Program-made: the position numbers and the translations under genes
Notes under the pieces: generated by a model
What the model was told of the DNA's origin: nothing
Database searches by the model: none
What the model saw: the letters and a program-made list of their open reading frames with translations, nothing else
NCBI RefSeq assembly: GCF_004770265.1
Contig: NZ_RQGQ01000004.1
Span: 558,001 to 622,000 of the forward strand
Length of the DNA: 64,000 nucleotides
Origin: Leptospira congkakensis
GTDB taxonomy: Bacteria > Spirochaetota > Leptospiria > Leptospirales > Leptospiraceae
Direction of reading: 5' to 3'
Shown: piece by piece, positions 41,005 to 51,218 of the stretch
Position numbering within the stretch: position 1 is the stretch's first letter
Layout: each line of letters begins with the position of its first letter

Positions 41005-42777
41005 TTAATCGATATAATCTTTGAGTTTTTTTGATCGGCTTGGGTGGCGGAGTCGACGAAGTGCTTTTGCTTCGATCTGACGAATCCTTTCCCGAGTCAC
41101 CTTAAACTGATAACCCACCTCTTCCAATGTTTGAGCATACCCATCATCTAAACCAAACCGCATCCGAATGACTTTCTGTTCCCGAGCAGGAAGAGTTTGT
41201 AAAACCTGACGGATTTGTTCTGAGAGAATGGAAGACGCGGCTGAGTTCAGTGGAGAGATGACTTCTTTATCTTCGATAAAATCACCAAGTTCAGAATCTT
41301 CTTCAGAACCTACCGGGATCTCAAGAGAGATTGGTTCCCGAGCCACGTTTTTCACAGCTTTGACTTTTTGGACGGGCCAACCAAGTCTTTCCGCAATTTC
41401 ATCATTGGATGGATCGCGACCAAACTCTTGGACAAAAAGTCTTGTTTCCCGAATCACTTTGTTGACTTGTTCAATCATGTGAACAGGAACACGGATGGTT
41501 CTTGCTTGGTCAGAGATCGCACGAGTGATGGCTTGTCTAATCCACCAAGTGGCATAAGTGGAAAACTTATAACCTTTTTTGTATTCAAACTTATCTACTG
41601 CACGAATGAGACCGATATTTCCTTCTTGGATCAAATCAAAGAAATGCATTCCACGATTGGCATAACGTTTCGCAATGGAGACCACCAAACGAAGGTTTGC
41701 TCGCACAAGTTCTCTTTTTGCTTGTGCAATTTCCCTTTCCCCTTTGATGATTTTTTCACCCCAGTCTTTGATTTCCCCAACAGGAGAACCAGCTTCCTGT
41801 TCCATACGGCGGAGTTTTCTTTCGTTGTTGCGAATGTCTTTGATGACTTCTCTGACTTCATCAATGTCACAACCCATCATTTTTTCGATTTCATCTAAGT
41901 TTTCATTTTTTTCGATGAAACGGTTGAGGGCTTTGATTTCACGAACATCATGTCCGTATTTGGCTTTGATTTTAAGGAAATGTTTTTCGATTTCCTTAAC
42001 ACGAAACACCATCGATTTGATCTTTTGAGAGATCTTTTGGATTTCTTTTTGAGAAACTCCAATTTTACGAATGGCTTCATCAATTTTGCCAGTGGACAAA
42101 TCAATTTTTTCTTTGAGTTCTTTGAACTTCTTAGAATTTTCAGAATATTTACGAATTCTATTTTGGGATTCGTTTAGAACTTTTTCATCCTGTTGGATGA
42201 GTTCCATGTTTTCAAAAAATACTTTTTCTAATTTGTCCGCTTGCTCTTGGTTGAGAGCGTACATTTTGTCCACTTTCACCAAGTCATAAACTTTGATTTT
42301 TTTGGACTTTATTTTTGGAATTAGTTTTGCAAAGTTTTGTCGTAGTATTGAAGAACTAAGGATTGTTTCTTCAATGATTTTTTCACCCTTCTCAATCCGT
42401 TTGGCAAGAAACACTTCTGTTTCACCAGAGATTAAAGATACTTTACCAATTTCTTTTAAATAAAGGCGAATCGGATCTTCTGAACTTGAAGAAACACTAG
42501 ACTCTCTTTTTTTACGTGCAGGTTTCTCTTTTGTTTCTTTTGTAGATTCTTCTTTGGTTGTTGTGAGGGAACTAGACTCTTCCAAGGATTTTTTGGAATA
42601 TTCTTCTACGATTTCAATCCCCATCTCGTGTAACAGAGTGAAGACATCATCAATCTTTTCGGAATTTAAAATTTTATCCGGAAGTATTTCATTGATTTCA
42701 TCATAAGATACCTCTCGATTTGCTTTTCCGATCGAGATGATCTTTTGTACTTCTGGTAGGCTTGCTAGATTTTCCAT
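41005..42777 (-). CDS. rpoD: RNA polymerase primary sigma factor RpoD
   Basis: 590 residues. Region 1.1 at the start, region 1.2 with [18 protein letters not shown], then a long charged non-conserved region. Region 2 has [29 protein letters not shown] and [14 protein letters not shown]. Region 3 has IRVPVHMIE. Region 4 has [20 protein letters not shown]. This is the housekeeping sigma that recognises TTGACA/TATAAT. It is the last gene of the conserved rpsU-yqeY-dnaG-rpoD cluster, 16 bp after dnaG. Confidence 0.96.
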   Translation of the reverse strand: MENLASLPEVQKIISIGKANREVSYDEINEILPDKILNSEKIDDVFTLLHEMGIEIVEEYSKKSLEESSSLTTTKEESTKETKEKPARKKRESSVSSSSEDPIRLYLKEIGKVSLISGETEVFLAKRIEKGEKIIEETILSSSILRQNFAKLIPKIKSKKIKVYDLVKVDKMYALNQEQADKLEKVFFENMELIQQDEKVLNESQNRIRKYSENSKKFKELKEKIDLSTGKIDEAIRKIGVSQKEIQKISQKIKSMVFRVKEIEKHFLKIKAKYGHDVREIKALNRFIEKNENLDEIEKMMGCDIDEVREVIKDIRNNERKLRRMEQEAGSPVGEIKDWGEKIIKGEREIAQAKRELVRANLRLVVSIAKRYANRGMHFFDLIQEGNIGLIRAVDKFEYKKGYKFSTYATWWIRQAITRAISDQARTIRVPVHMIEQVNKVIRETRLFVQEFGRDPSNDEIAERLGWPVQKVKAVKNVAREPISLEIPVGSEEDSELGDFIEDKEVISPLNSAASSILSEQIRQVLQTLPAREQKVIRMRFGLDDGYAQTLEEVGYQFKVTRERIRQIEAKALRRLRHPSRSKKLKDYID

Positions 42778-42793
42778 TCTACCTCTATCCTTT

Positions 42794-44605
42794 TTAAACT
42801 TCTAACGTTTGGATCGTTCGGAGATACACGGATCTCTTATTTTTTTCACTTTTTAAAAGTGAAAGTTCTGACAAAAGATTGTTCTTTTCTTCAATCGTTA
42901 AGTCAGGTTTGGCCATCTCTTTGACAAGTTCTTCCATCCTTGCGTCATCCAACAAATCCGCATGGTAAAGAAACATCCCTTTAAATAGTCCTGGTGTTGT
43001 CGATTCATCGGCCGTAAAATGTTCGGCAATCATTCCCAGGTATTCCGAAGGAATCTCTTCCCTCGAAAGAATTTCTGCAGCTGTTAGGTTCTCATTCTGC
43101 AAATACTTCGTATATAAATAGTCCCAAAGAAAAGCGGATACTTCATCTCGAAACTCTAAAGACAACAAATCATCAGCGAAACTAAACAGTTCCAAATTCT
43201 GAATGAGCATTGCGATCATCTTACGTTCACAAACCAAAATGGGAGAAAGTTTCCCCGGTTTAGTTGCTGTCCGTTCTTTTTTAGTATCGACCACAGAGGG
43301 GGTCGAAGTTACACCCGGCTTGCCACGAAAATCCTGAAAAAGCGAAGAAAAAGAGAGTCCGAGTTGGCGCGCGCCCTCTTCTAAATAGACTTGTTTGTCC
43401 GTTTCTTTTTCCATGGGTTTCAGGAATTCAAAGAGTTTTTTGACACTGGCCTGCTTTTCTTCCGCCAAAGAAGAAGGACCGGCACCACCTAGGATTTCGC
43501 GAATCATAAATTGGGAAGCAGGAGCTGCCGCTTCGAGTAAATCCCGAATTTCTTGTTTATTATGATGGAGGGAATAATCAAAAGGATCTTTTCCTTCTGG
43601 GATATGACAGACCTTTACCACCACCCCTTCTTTCGAAAGGAGATTCACAGCACGAAAGGCACCTTTGGTTCCTGCTTTATCAGAATCCATCATTAAGTAC
43701 ACTTTGTCCGCCATGTTTTTTAAAATCCGAACATGACCTTCCGTAAATCCTGTTCCGAGTGGTGCGACCACAAACTCAATTCCTTTACGAAAGAGACCAA
43801 TGGCATCAAACACACCTTCAACGATGACGGCTTCTCTTGTTTTTCGAATGCTGTCTTGGGCTAAATTCAAATTATAAAACGTACGACTTTTGTCGTAAAT
43901 GAGGGAGTTGGGGCTATTGATGTATTTTGCTTCTTCTGATTCGCCCAAAATTCGTCCCGAAAAGGCAATCACTCGCCCCCGAGTATCAATGACCGGAAAC
44001 ATAATGCGACTTCTAAAAAAGTCATAAGGATCTCTGTTTTGGTCTTGTCTTTTGAGAAGTCCTAACTGTTCACCTAACTTAACTTCGGCTTCTGTTTTAA
44101 ACAAGTCCTGACGTAAATTTCCAAATCCAGGAAGGCCAAATCCTATTTTAAAAACTTTTAAATCCTCTGCATACATCCCACGTGATTCTAAATACTTTAG
44201 AGCCACTTCACCAGCACTGGTATTTAAATTTCTTTGAAAGTATTCCAAAGCTTTTTGAGATACTTGGTAGAGAGCTTCCTTTTTACGTTCAGATTCTTCC
44301 TCTTCTTTGGTTCTTTCCACAAGAGGAATTCCAGAATAATCAGAAAGGATTTCTAAAGATTTGAGAAAGTCTACCTTTTGGTAGTCCATCACAAACCGAA
44401 ACAAATCACCAGAAGCCTTACATCCAAAACAGTGATAGAATCCGCCTTCAGCGTTTACATTGAAGGATGGAGTTTTTTCATTATGGAAGGGGCAAATTCC
44501 AACGAGATTTCTGCCCATACGACGTAAGGGAACAAACCTGTTGATATAGGAATCAATGGAGACTTCTCTGCGAACTCTTTCTTTAAAACTTTGGTAAGGA
44601 TTCAC
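42794..44605 (-). CDS. dnaG: DNA primase
   Basis: 603 residues. The CHC2 zinc finger at the N-terminus ([11 protein letters not shown] and [10 protein letters not shown]) recognises template, and the central Toprim catalytic domain has [11 protein letters not shown] and LMMDSDKAG. The C-terminal third is a DnaB-interacting region with low conservation. It makes RNA primers at the replication fork. It lies between yqeY and rpoD in the macromolecular-synthesis operon, where primase, sigma and S21 are made together. Confidence 0.95.
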   Translation of the reverse strand: MNPYQSFKERVRREVSIDSYINRFVPLRRMGRNLVGICPFHNEKTPSFNVNAEGGFYHCFGCKASGDLFRFVMDYQKVDFLKSLEILSDYSGIPLVERTKEEEESERKKEALYQVSQKALEYFQRNLNTSAGEVALKYLESRGMYAEDLKVFKIGFGLPGFGNLRQDLFKTEAEVKLGEQLGLLKRQDQNRDPYDFFRSRIMFPVIDTRGRVIAFSGRILGESEEAKYINSPNSLIYDKSRTFYNLNLAQDSIRKTREAVIVEGVFDAIGLFRKGIEFVVAPLGTGFTEGHVRILKNMADKVYLMMDSDKAGTKGAFRAVNLLSKEGVVVKVCHIPEGKDPFDYSLHHNKQEIRDLLEAAAPASQFMIREILGGAGPSSLAEEKQASVKKLFEFLKPMEKETDKQVYLEEGARQLGLSFSSLFQDFRGKPGVTSTPSVVDTKKERTATKPGKLSPILVCERKMIAMLIQNLELFSFADDLLSLEFRDEVSAFLWDYLYTKYLQNENLTAAEILSREEIPSEYLGMIAEHFTADESTTPGLFKGMFLYHADLLDDARMEELVKEMAKPDLTIEEKNNLLSELSLLKSEKNKRSVYLRTIQTLEV

Positions 44606-44617
44606 AGTATAACAGTA

Positions 44618-45073
44618 TTAACGGACGCTAAGTGCTTGTTTAACGAGGGAGGATACCTTGGAGCCGTCTATATTTTGTCCTTTAAATTTTGCCATTACTT
44701 TACCCATCACCTTCCCCATATCCTGGGCTCCGCTAACATTCAATTCCACAATAACATCGTTGACTGCGATTGAGATTTCTTCTTCGGAGACTTCCTTTGG
44801 AATATAACGAGAGATGACTTCTGCTTCCTGAATTTCTTTACTCGAAAGATCAGGACGATTGGCTTTGTCGTATTCGACTGCCGTGTCCTTTCTTCGTTTG
44901 AAATTGGATTTGAGGATCTGCATCACAGCAGTATCCGTCAGTTCGGAAGCACCGGTTTTAGTTAATTCATATTGAATTTCTGCTTTGATCAGACGCAAAG
45001 TGCCGAGGACTGTTTCATCCTTGGCCTTTAATGCCGTTTTTAGATCGGTACTGATCGTCTCTTGCAGGGTCAT
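44618..45073 (-). CDS. yqeY: GatB/YqeY-domain protein
   Basis: 151 residues, the standard size of YqeY. The N-terminal helical half has ALKAKDETVLGTLRLIKAEI, and the C-terminal half carries the tRNA-amidotransferase tail-like fold with MGKVMGKVMAKFKGQNIDGS. It is thought to bind tRNA because the same domain ends GatB. It usually sits beside rpsU and dnaG, as here, 12 bp before dnaG. The exact role is not known. Confidence 0.9.
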   Translation of the reverse strand: MTLQETISTDLKTALKAKDETVLGTLRLIKAEIQYELTKTGASELTDTAVMQILKSNFKRRKDTAVEYDKANRPDLSSKEIQEAEVISRYIPKEVSEEEISIAVNDVIVELNVSGAQDMGKVMGKVMAKFKGQNIDGSKVSSLVKQALSVR

Positions 45074-45092
45074 TGGAAAACCAGCTTAAAGA

Positions 45093-45311
45093 TTAAAGTT
45101 TATCTTTTTTAGCGAATAATCTTTTCTTTTTGTCTCGTTTGCGTTTTGCCGCTTCGACAGCCTTCTTTTTCACAACACTAGGCTTTTCGAAGTACTCACG
45201 ACGTTTGATTTCGCTCATGATACCTGCATTCGCACAATCTCTTTTGAATCTACGAAGCGCCGCCTCGATAGATTCCCCTTCTTTTAAATAAATCCCTACT
45301 TGTGGGGTCAT
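45093..45311 (-). CDS. rpsU: 30S ribosomal protein S21
   Basis: 72 residues from ATG 45311; a TTG two codons upstream is a less likely start. S21 sequence: VGIYLKEGESIEAALRRFKR, then EIKRREYFEKPSVVKKK and a very basic tail. It helps 30S initiation and sets the level of the operon that also encodes primase and the main sigma factor. yqeY begins 19 bp downstream. Confidence 0.95.
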   Translation of the reverse strand: MTPQVGIYLKEGESIEAALRRFKRDCANAGIMSEIKRREYFEKPSVVKKKAVEAAKRKRDKKKRLFAKKDKL

Positions 45312-45352
45312 AGACAAACAACTGTCCTTTTGTAAAAATGGTCTAGTTTTGA

Positions 45353-45381
45353 CGGTATCGGAAACCGCCCTGATTTGTCAA
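45353..45381 (-). promoter_or_regulatory. Probable promoter of the rpsU-yqeY-dnaG-rpoD operon
   Basis: On the reverse strand a perfect -35 TTGACA (45376-45381) is followed 16-17 bp later by GATACC or ATACCG. The predicted transcription start lies about 35 bases before rpsU. The -35 lies in the loop of the hairpin at 45370-45402, so the end of the upstream gene and this promoter overlap. Confidence 0.45.
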
Positions 45382-45402
45382 TTCAGCCGAAAAACAAATC
45401 AG
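45370..45402 (-). other. Hairpin at the end of the 274-residue gene
   Basis: CTGATTTG (45370-45377) pairs with CAAATCAG (45395-45402) around a 17-base loop. The TGA stop of the upstream reverse-strand gene lies in the stem. No T-run follows, so termination would be weak. Confidence 0.4.
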
Positions 45403-46223
45403 AAATTTTCAATGAAAATCGAGGAAAACCGCGAATCATCCGCCAGAATCTCCCGATCAATCGGGAAAATTTTCAGTTTATAGTCCAAAATCAAATGTTT
45501 GGACGGAAAGTAAAGCGAACCAAACCGGTTGTTGGCTCCATCCAATGTTTCGCCTGGACAAAATAGAAAATAGGAACGCGGGTTTAGTTGGAAATTGAAT
45601 TCATTTTCTCTCGTTTCTTTGTGGAGGGTGGTTGTGACTTCCCTTAAAATCTCTTGGCTTTTCACCACACCCATTGGTTTGAAAAAGGGTGAAAGGTCTT
45701 GGAGGTGAAAGAAAGCAATCACTCCTGAAGTGACCTCTCCCGAAAAAGACCGTTCCATTTTTTTGCGGATTGGTTCGGTAATGGTTTGGAAGTCGAGAAG
45801 GTTCTTTTCTCGCATGGAAATGCCCGTGGCACAAAAGGTCAAAACCTGGTTGGATAGATCTTCCCAATTTCGATCTGAAAGTTCAGGTTCTATTTCTTGC
45901 ACCACAAGGACAAAAACAGGAACTTCTCCCTCGGGAAGGCGCATGATATTGATTTTTAAATCTTTTCCTCTTTCGGCAAATGTTCCCAGAGGTTTTGGTT
46001 CCATAAATTCTAAACTACGAACCAGTTCCCCGCTTTTCTCAGAAACAAGACTCCGTAGCCATTCTTCCTTTTCGGTCCGGCCAAATTCATAAACAATTTC
46101 ACCTGCCAGATACACCCAACCCAAATGGGCACCCACACTGGCAAAACTAATGCCAAGCCTTCGGGAATGGTAATCTGTCATTTGCATTGAGGGGGAAGTG
46201 CTTACATGAGTTGGATCTATCAT
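45399..46223 (-). CDS. Hypothetical protein, possibly a degenerate signalling domain
   Basis: 274 residues with no signal peptide or membrane segment. The first half has short hydrophobic strands (GISFASVGAHLGWVYLAGEI, then VPVFVLVVQEIEP). The second half (GVIAFFHLQDLSPFFKPMGV, then EILREVTTTLHK and SYFLFCPG) vaguely follows the strand-helix order of a GGDEF-like or GAF-like domain but lacks catalytic motifs. I do not recognise a family. It lies upstream of rpsU on the same strand and is divergent from fbp. Confidence 0.6.
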   Translation of the reverse strand: MIDPTHVSTSPSMQMTDYHSRRLGISFASVGAHLGWVYLAGEIVYEFGRTEKEEWLRSLVSEKSGELVRSLEFMEPKPLGTFAERGKDLKINIMRLPEGEVPVFVLVVQEIEPELSDRNWEDLSNQVLTFCATGISMREKNLLDFQTITEPIRKKMERSFSGEVTSGVIAFFHLQDLSPFFKPMGVVKSQEILREVTTTLHKETRENEFNFQLNPRSYFLFCPGETLDGANNRFGSLYFPSKHLILDYKLKIFPIDREILADDSRFSSIFIENF

Positions 46224-46328
46224 TGGAATCTATCTTTAGTATCGGTTTTGGCAAGGCCAATCAAAAGGAGAAAGGATTGCTCCTGGAGTTATCCCCCCAA
46301 AATGGAGTAAAAACTACTCGGGGAACCT

Positions 46329-47363
46329 GTGAACGCAACACCGAAACAAAAAAAACTCATCTCTCTATCGCAATTCATTCTAGAAGAGCAACTCAAAATC
46401 CCTCATGCCTCGGGAGAATTTACAGCCCTACTCAGCCATCTCGTTTATGCTGCCAAAATCGTAGGCCGAGAAGTTAGAAAAGCCGGACTTTTGGATGATA
46501 TCCTCGGGGCTACCGATGATACAAATGTCCAAGGCGAAACCCAAATGAAATTGGACCAATACGCAGACAATGCCTTCAACCAGTCCCTCAAAATTTGTGG
46601 CCACCTCTGTGTCCTTGCGAGCGAAGAACACGAACATATCATCCCCATTCCTGGTGGATACAATATAGGAAAATACACGATGGCAATAGACCCGTTAGAC
46701 GGATCCTCGAACATCGACACCAACGTATCCATCGGAACCATTTTCTCCATCCACCAAAGATTAGAGCCAAACTCCAAAGAACCAGGCGACGAACGCGACC
46801 TCTTACAACAAGGCCATTTGCAACGCTGCGCTGGATATATCATCTACGGATCTTCTACAATGCTCGTGCTTTCTACCGGAAAGGGAGTTTCTGGATTTAC
46901 CTTAGACCCAAGTGTGGGTGAATTTTTACTCTCTCACCCCAATATGCAAATGCCTGCATCTGGAGATATTTACTCTGCCAATGAGGGAAATGCCTCGTAT
47001 TGGTCGCCAGAAGTACAAGCTTACTTACAAAAAATCAAATCCATCGAAGGTGGAAAAAAACCAAAAACAGCTCGTTACATTGGTTCCCTAGTTGCGGATT
47101 TACATAGGAACTTACTCAAAGGCGGAATTTTCCTCTATCCGAACGATACAAAATCTTCGAAATACCCAAATGGAAAGTTACGTTTGTTGTACGAAGCGGC
47201 ACCAATGGCCTATATCGCAGAACAAGCAGGTGGGATGGCAGTGACAGTGAAGGGAGAAAGGATCCTTGACCTAACTCCCAAAGAACTTCATGAAAGAACA
47301 ACGCTCATTATTGGAAGTAAGAAGGAAGTAGAAGAATTCCTTACCTTCGTTCCTAAAGCATAA
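46329..47363 (+). CDS. fbp: Fructose-1,6-bisphosphatase, class I
   Basis: 344 residues. It hydrolyses fructose-1,6-bisphosphate to fructose-6-phosphate in gluconeogenesis, essential for bacteria that live on fatty acids. The metal-binding signature is AIDPLDGSSNIDTNVSIGTI, with the acidic site SEEHEHI upstream and the sugar-binding RYIGSLVADLHRNLLKGGIF downstream. The start is GTG 46329. It is a single gene, divergent from the hypothetical gene on the reverse strand. Confidence 0.93.
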   Translation: MNATPKQKKLISLSQFILEEQLKIPHASGEFTALLSHLVYAAKIVGREVRKAGLLDDILGATDDTNVQGETQMKLDQYADNAFNQSLKICGHLCVLASEEHEHIIPIPGGYNIGKYTMAIDPLDGSSNIDTNVSIGTIFSIHQRLEPNSKEPGDERDLLQQGHLQRCAGYIIYGSSTMLVLSTGKGVSGFTLDPSVGEFLLSHPNMQMPASGDIYSANEGNASYWSPEVQAYLQKIKSIEGGKKPKTARYIGSLVADLHRNLLKGGIFLYPNDTKSSKYPNGKLRLLYEAAPMAYIAEQAGGMAVTVKGERILDLTPKELHERTTLIIGSKKEVEEFLTFVPKA

Positions 47364-47452
47364 TTTTCGATTCGAATACAGAAATTTCTTTCAAAAGAAA
47401 TCGCAATCGAGTAGTTTTGGCAGAATTAAAAGATTTTAGGAGAAAACTTTCA

Positions 47453-47701
47453 ATGAATAAAAAACTACTCGTTTTAATTCTTGGTGTGACTATGGCTTCT
47501 GGACTTGCTTTCTGCAAAAAAGAAGAGCCTGTTGTTGAAGAAAAAATGGAAACTGTTGAAGATGCAGCTAAAAAAGTAACTTCAGAAGTAGAGAAAAAAG
47601 TTGATGCAGCAGTAAAAACAGCAGAAGCAGAAGCTAAAAAAGCAGCAACAAACGCGATCAAAGACGCAACAAAAGACATTAAAAAACCAGCTGGTTTCTA
47701 A
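47453..47701 (+). CDS. Small Ala/Lys/Glu-rich lipoprotein
   Basis: 82 residues from ATG 47453, 9 bases after AGGAG. The signal peptide MNKKLLVLILGVTMASGLAFC ends in a lipobox-like cysteine. The mature part is about 60 residues of charged amphipathic helix with repeated AAKK and EAEAKKA motifs. It resembles small helical envelope lipoproteins (Lpp-like in design, not in sequence). It is followed by a very strong terminator, which suggests high expression as a single gene. The function is unknown. Confidence 0.75.
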   Translation: MNKKLLVLILGVTMASGLAFCKKEEPVVEEKMETVEDAAKKVTSEVEKKVDAAVKTAEAEAKKAATNAIKDATKDIKKPAGF

Positions 47702-47721
47702 TCATCTTTTCTGTAAAAAGA

Positions 47722-47749
47722 AAACCAACCGGAAGCGGTTGGTTTTTTT
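47722..47749 (+). terminator. Intrinsic terminator of the small lipoprotein gene
   Basis: AAACCAACCG (47722-47731) pairs with CGGTTGGTTT (47736-47745) around GAAG, followed by a run of T's. A textbook Rho-independent terminator 20 bp after the stop. Confidence 0.9.
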
Positions 47750-47855
47750 ATTTTAAGGCATTTTATTTTCCAAATCAAACTTAGATTTTTTTTCCCACCC
47801 TATCTTCAGTTGTTACAACCAACTAACGGTCATAGATGAAATTCTATTTTTATCT

Positions 47856-49139
47856 CTAACTATCAGAATATTTTATTTTTTCATGGAGTTCTTCTTCTAA
47901 AGCACATTTAGGATAAGTTCCTACATCCAAAGCAATTCCAATATGTCCAAAGGGATCTTGAGGAGAAATGATTCGAAGATCCCAACCATTGACGATCCAA
48001 GGACATTGGTAGTTTTTATCTCGGCATAAAATCTGTGCTGCTTTTGGTTTGGGATAAGCCCAAGCGGAAGTTTGGAACTTACACTTGTTTTCAATTTCTG
48101 CGATGGTTCGAATTTTTTTGATGGCTTGGTCAAATTCTTTGAATCGATCGATCATTGGATCCGCAAGATCCTTTCGAAAGAGTCCCTTCTCTGCATTATA
48201 AGTAAACATCACTAGAAGTTTTTCCGAAACATGTTCCTTATCAGAACTCACCTTTAAATTTTCCATGATATAACGGGCAATTTTTAAAGCATCCAGTGTC
48301 ACTTCTGCTGTATCATCAGCGTATTCACCAGCTTCTTCTTCATCGTCACTGGCATCATCTTCCATTCCACTTCCGGTCAAAAGGTCTTGGTTGAGTTGGT
48401 GTTTGCGAAGATCATCCACATTCACATTTGCAGGGGAAACACCCGGAATTTCAAACGCACTAGAACCATGATTGTTGATTGCACTAATGACTTCTTCAGG
48501 AAGATTAAATTTTCGTGCGATTTCGAGAGAAAGACCCACGGCAGAAGTAAGGGAAGAACCAAAAAAACTTTGTTTATAAAATCCTTCTTTTGATACAGAA
48601 ATATCGGCACAAAGACCAGCTAAAAAACTAAATCGATTCACCATTTTAAAGCCGTATTTTTTTTGAATGACGGCACCTAAACTAATCAATCCAAAGTCAG
48701 CTATATGATTGAAGAATTCTTTATGGCTGAGTAAAATTCGAAAAAAAGACAAAGCAAGTGATTTGGAATAAAAAGAATTTTGAATGATCCCTTTGAGGCT
48801 CGCCATTCGTTCTGCATTTTGTTCATATAAATGAAAGATAAATTCATTGGATCGGTCTTCGATACGACTTAAGATTGCTTTCGAGAGTACTGTTCGAAGC
48901 ATCCGCATCAAATCTTTGGACATTGCTAGTTTAAACGAAGGGATATAGTTTCCTTCCATTCCTTCTAACTTCATTAAAATGTTTTCTTTGATCGCAACTT
49001 TTTCTTTGATCAGGATATTTCCATTTTTTCCGACAACAGGTTCACTGAGAGAAACTGATCCCAACAAATCATAATCCACAGCAAAATTTTTAAATTCATT
49101 GAATTCTAAGAATTCGATACCGGCATTCGTAATTTTCAT
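47856..49139 (-). CDS. HD/HDOD-like signalling protein with degenerate catalytic motif
   Basis: 427 residues, cytoplasmic. The N-terminal 90 residues resemble the beta-rich head found before HD-GYP domains in Leptospira proteins (SEPVVGKNGNILIKEKVAIK). The middle is helical, with a layout like an HD domain: AVIQKKYGFKMVNRFSFLAGLCADIS, where HD-GYP enzymes carry HDIGK, and later VISAINNHG, where they carry HHE. The metal ligands are mostly lost. An acidic linker (EDDASDDEEEAGEYADD) follows and then a C-terminal cysteine-containing tail. It is probably a non-catalytic c-di-GMP-family relative or HDOD protein. Moderate confidence. Confidence 0.55.
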   Translation of the reverse strand: MKITNAGIEFLEFNEFKNFAVDYDLLGSVSLSEPVVGKNGNILIKEKVAIKENILMKLEGMEGNYIPSFKLAMSKDLMRMLRTVLSKAILSRIEDRSNEFIFHLYEQNAERMASLKGIIQNSFYSKSLALSFFRILLSHKEFFNHIADFGLISLGAVIQKKYGFKMVNRFSFLAGLCADISVSKEGFYKQSFFGSSLTSAVGLSLEIARKFNLPEEVISAINNHGSSAFEIPGVSPANVNVDDLRKHQLNQDLLTGSGMEDDASDDEEEAGEYADDTAEVTLDALKIARYIMENLKVSSDKEHVSEKLLVMFTYNAEKGLFRKDLADPMIDRFKEFDQAIKKIRTIAEIENKCKFQTSAWAYPKPKAAQILCRDKNYQCPWIVNGWDLRIISPQDPFGHIGIALDVGTYPKCALEEELHEKIKYSDS

Positions 49140-49245
49140 AAGTATCCTATGGAAAGTGTCTCATAGAAGACCCTCTGAGAGCAAGATTTTTGCTTTCCTT
49201 CTGCGTCTAAATAGTGTAGTTTTTTAGTCGTTTTGGAGGTTCTCG

Positions 49246-50232
49246 TTGGTTTCTTCTATCCCAAAAGACTCACAATCTGTGAGCGAGTTGAAAGAGTTCT
49301 ACAGACAAATGGTACTTATACGAAAGTTTGAGGAAGCCGCTGCCAAAGCCTATAGCGTAGGAAAAATTGGTGGTTTTTTACATTTGTACATCGGCCAAGA
49401 GGCTGTGGGTGTTGGATCTATCGCGGCCCTCACTCCTAAGGACTATATTGTTTCCACATATAGAGACCATGGACATGCACTGGCAAGGGGCTTAAATCCA
49501 AAACCTCTGATGGCAGAGTTATTTGGAAAAGGAACGGGTATCTCAAAAGGTAACGGCGGTTCAATGCACTTTTTTGATCGTAATGCTCATTTTATGGGAG
49601 GGCATGGAATTGTAGGAGGCCATATTTCTCTTGCAGCCGGGATTGCTTTTGCTTCCAAATTTAAAAAAGAAGATTCCGTTACCATTTGTTTTTTTGGAGA
49701 AGGTGCTGCCAATATTGGTTCGTTTCATGAAGGCTTAAACCTTGCTGCCATTTGGAAACTCCCTGTTGTGTTTATTTGCGAGAACAACCATTATGCGATG
49801 GGAACTCCCGAATACCGCGCTCTTGCAGTCAAAGATGTTTCTGTGAGAGCTTATGCTTATGACATTGCTCGTGATCATATCGAAGGAGATGAAGTCAGAA
49901 AGGTAAGAGACCATGTCCAAGTGGCAGTGGAAAGGGCACGTCGCGGTGAAGGACCAACGCTTATCGAAGTTTCTACTTATCGGTTTCGAGGGCATTCTAT
50001 GTCGGATCCAGCAAAATACAGAACCAAAGAAGAATTAGAAGCCTATAAAAAGAAAGACCCTCTCATGCGTGCTAGACACGAACTTGAATTAGGTGGAATC
50101 AAAACGGATGAATTAGATAAAATGGATTTAGACATCCAAACACAAATTGATGAAGCTTATCAGTATGCAGAGACCTCACCGGAACCTCCACTCTCTCAAC
50201 TACACAAGTATGTGTATGCGGAGGATAAATAA
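49246..50232 (+). CDS. pdhA: Pyruvate dehydrogenase E1 component, alpha subunit
   Basis: 328 residues from TTG 49246, 5 bases after TGGAGGT, which decides the start. The thiamine-diphosphate motif is FFGEGAANIGSFHEGLNLAA..N. The phosphorylation-loop region YRFRGHSMSDPAKYR and the substrate-channel segment GKGTGISKGNGGSMHFFD are typical. It decarboxylates pyruvate with PdhB. It is the first gene of a three-gene operon; pdhB begins the base after its stop. Branched-chain 2-oxoacid dehydrogenase is possible, but the sequence is closer to pyruvate type. Confidence 0.92.
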   Translation: MVSSIPKDSQSVSELKEFYRQMVLIRKFEEAAAKAYSVGKIGGFLHLYIGQEAVGVGSIAALTPKDYIVSTYRDHGHALARGLNPKPLMAELFGKGTGISKGNGGSMHFFDRNAHFMGGHGIVGGHISLAAGIAFASKFKKEDSVTICFFGEGAANIGSFHEGLNLAAIWKLPVVFICENNHYAMGTPEYRALAVKDVSVRAYAYDIARDHIEGDEVRKVRDHVQVAVERARRGEGPTLIEVSTYRFRGHSMSDPAKYRTKEELEAYKKKDPLMRARHELELGGIKTDELDKMDLDIQTQIDEAYQYAETSPEPPLSQLHKYVYAEDK

Positions 50233-51207
50233 ATGGCCATCCTAACTTATAGAGAGGCGTTAAACAGAGCCATGGTGGAAGAGATGGAAAAAGATCCACT
50301 CATTTACCTGATGGGAGAAGAAGTCGGACATTACCAAGGAGCTTATAAAGTTTCCCAAGGGATGTTAGATAAATTTGGGGAAGAACGAGTGATAGACACT
50401 CCTATTTCCGAAAATGGATTTGCCGGGATTGGAGTTGGTTCGGCAATGGTGGGCCTTCGCCCCATCATTGAATTTATGACTTGGAACTTTTCTCTTGTGG
50501 CTATCGACCAAATCATCAACTCAGCTGCCAAAATGAATTATATGAGTGGGGGCCAATTTCCCATGCCGATTGTATTTCGTGGTGCCGGCGGTGCTGGGGG
50601 AAGACTTGGTGCCCAACATTCCCAAGCCTTTGAATCTTGGTATGCCCATTGTCCTGGACTCAAAGTAGTTTGTCCTGCCACTCCAAAAGATGCTTACGGC
50701 CTACTCAAATCATCCATCAGAGACAATAACCCAACGATTTTTATCGAATCAGAAGTGTTATACGGATCCAAGGGAGAAGTTCCGGAACAAGAATACACCA
50801 TTCCTTTAGGACTTGGAGAAATCAAAAGAAAAGGAACAGACATCACACTTGTGACTTGGTCAAGGGCTCTCGGGTTTGCGGAAGAAGCAGCGGCCATCCT
50901 AGAAAAAGAAGGAATCTCTGTGGAAATTGTAGACCTTCGCAGTTTACGCCCGTTAGATGAAAATCTAATCTACGAGTCTGTCAAAAAAACAAACCGAGCA
51001 GTTGTAGTGGAAGAAGGATGGCCTGTAGCAGGATTTGGAGCCCAGATTGCTTACCTCATCCAAAAAAATGCCTTTGCTTACCTTGATCATCCTGTGGAAC
51101 GAGTCACACAAATGGATGTACCCATGTCTTACGCTGCCAACTTAGAACGAATGAGTTTGCCGAACGCAACAAGAGTTGCTGATACCATCCGCGAGATGTT
51201 ACAGTAG
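50233..51207 (+). CDS. pdhB: Pyruvate dehydrogenase E1 component, beta subunit
   Basis: 324 residues, transketolase-like. Opening motif TYREALNRAMVEEMEKDP; catalytic/TPP region MGEEVGHYQGAYKVSQGML; GGAGGRLGAQHSQAFESW in the middle; and a C-terminal EIVDLRSLRPLDENLIYESV. It forms the alpha2beta2 E1 with the preceding gene. The E2 gene is 11 bp downstream. Confidence 0.94.
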   Translation: MAILTYREALNRAMVEEMEKDPLIYLMGEEVGHYQGAYKVSQGMLDKFGEERVIDTPISENGFAGIGVGSAMVGLRPIIEFMTWNFSLVAIDQIINSAAKMNYMSGGQFPMPIVFRGAGGAGGRLGAQHSQAFESWYAHCPGLKVVCPATPKDAYGLLKSSIRDNNPTIFIESEVLYGSKGEVPEQEYTIPLGLGEIKRKGTDITLVTWSRALGFAEEAAAILEKEGISVEIVDLRSLRPLDENLIYESVKKTNRAVVVEEGWPVAGFGAQIAYLIQKNAFAYLDHPVERVTQMDVPMSYAANLERMSLPNATRVADTIREMLQ

Positions 51208-51218
51208 GAGAACTGCCA

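Noticed and set aside
46187..46477. Forward ORF upstream of and into fbp
   Set aside because: Out of frame with fbp, no ribosome-binding site and no domain pattern.
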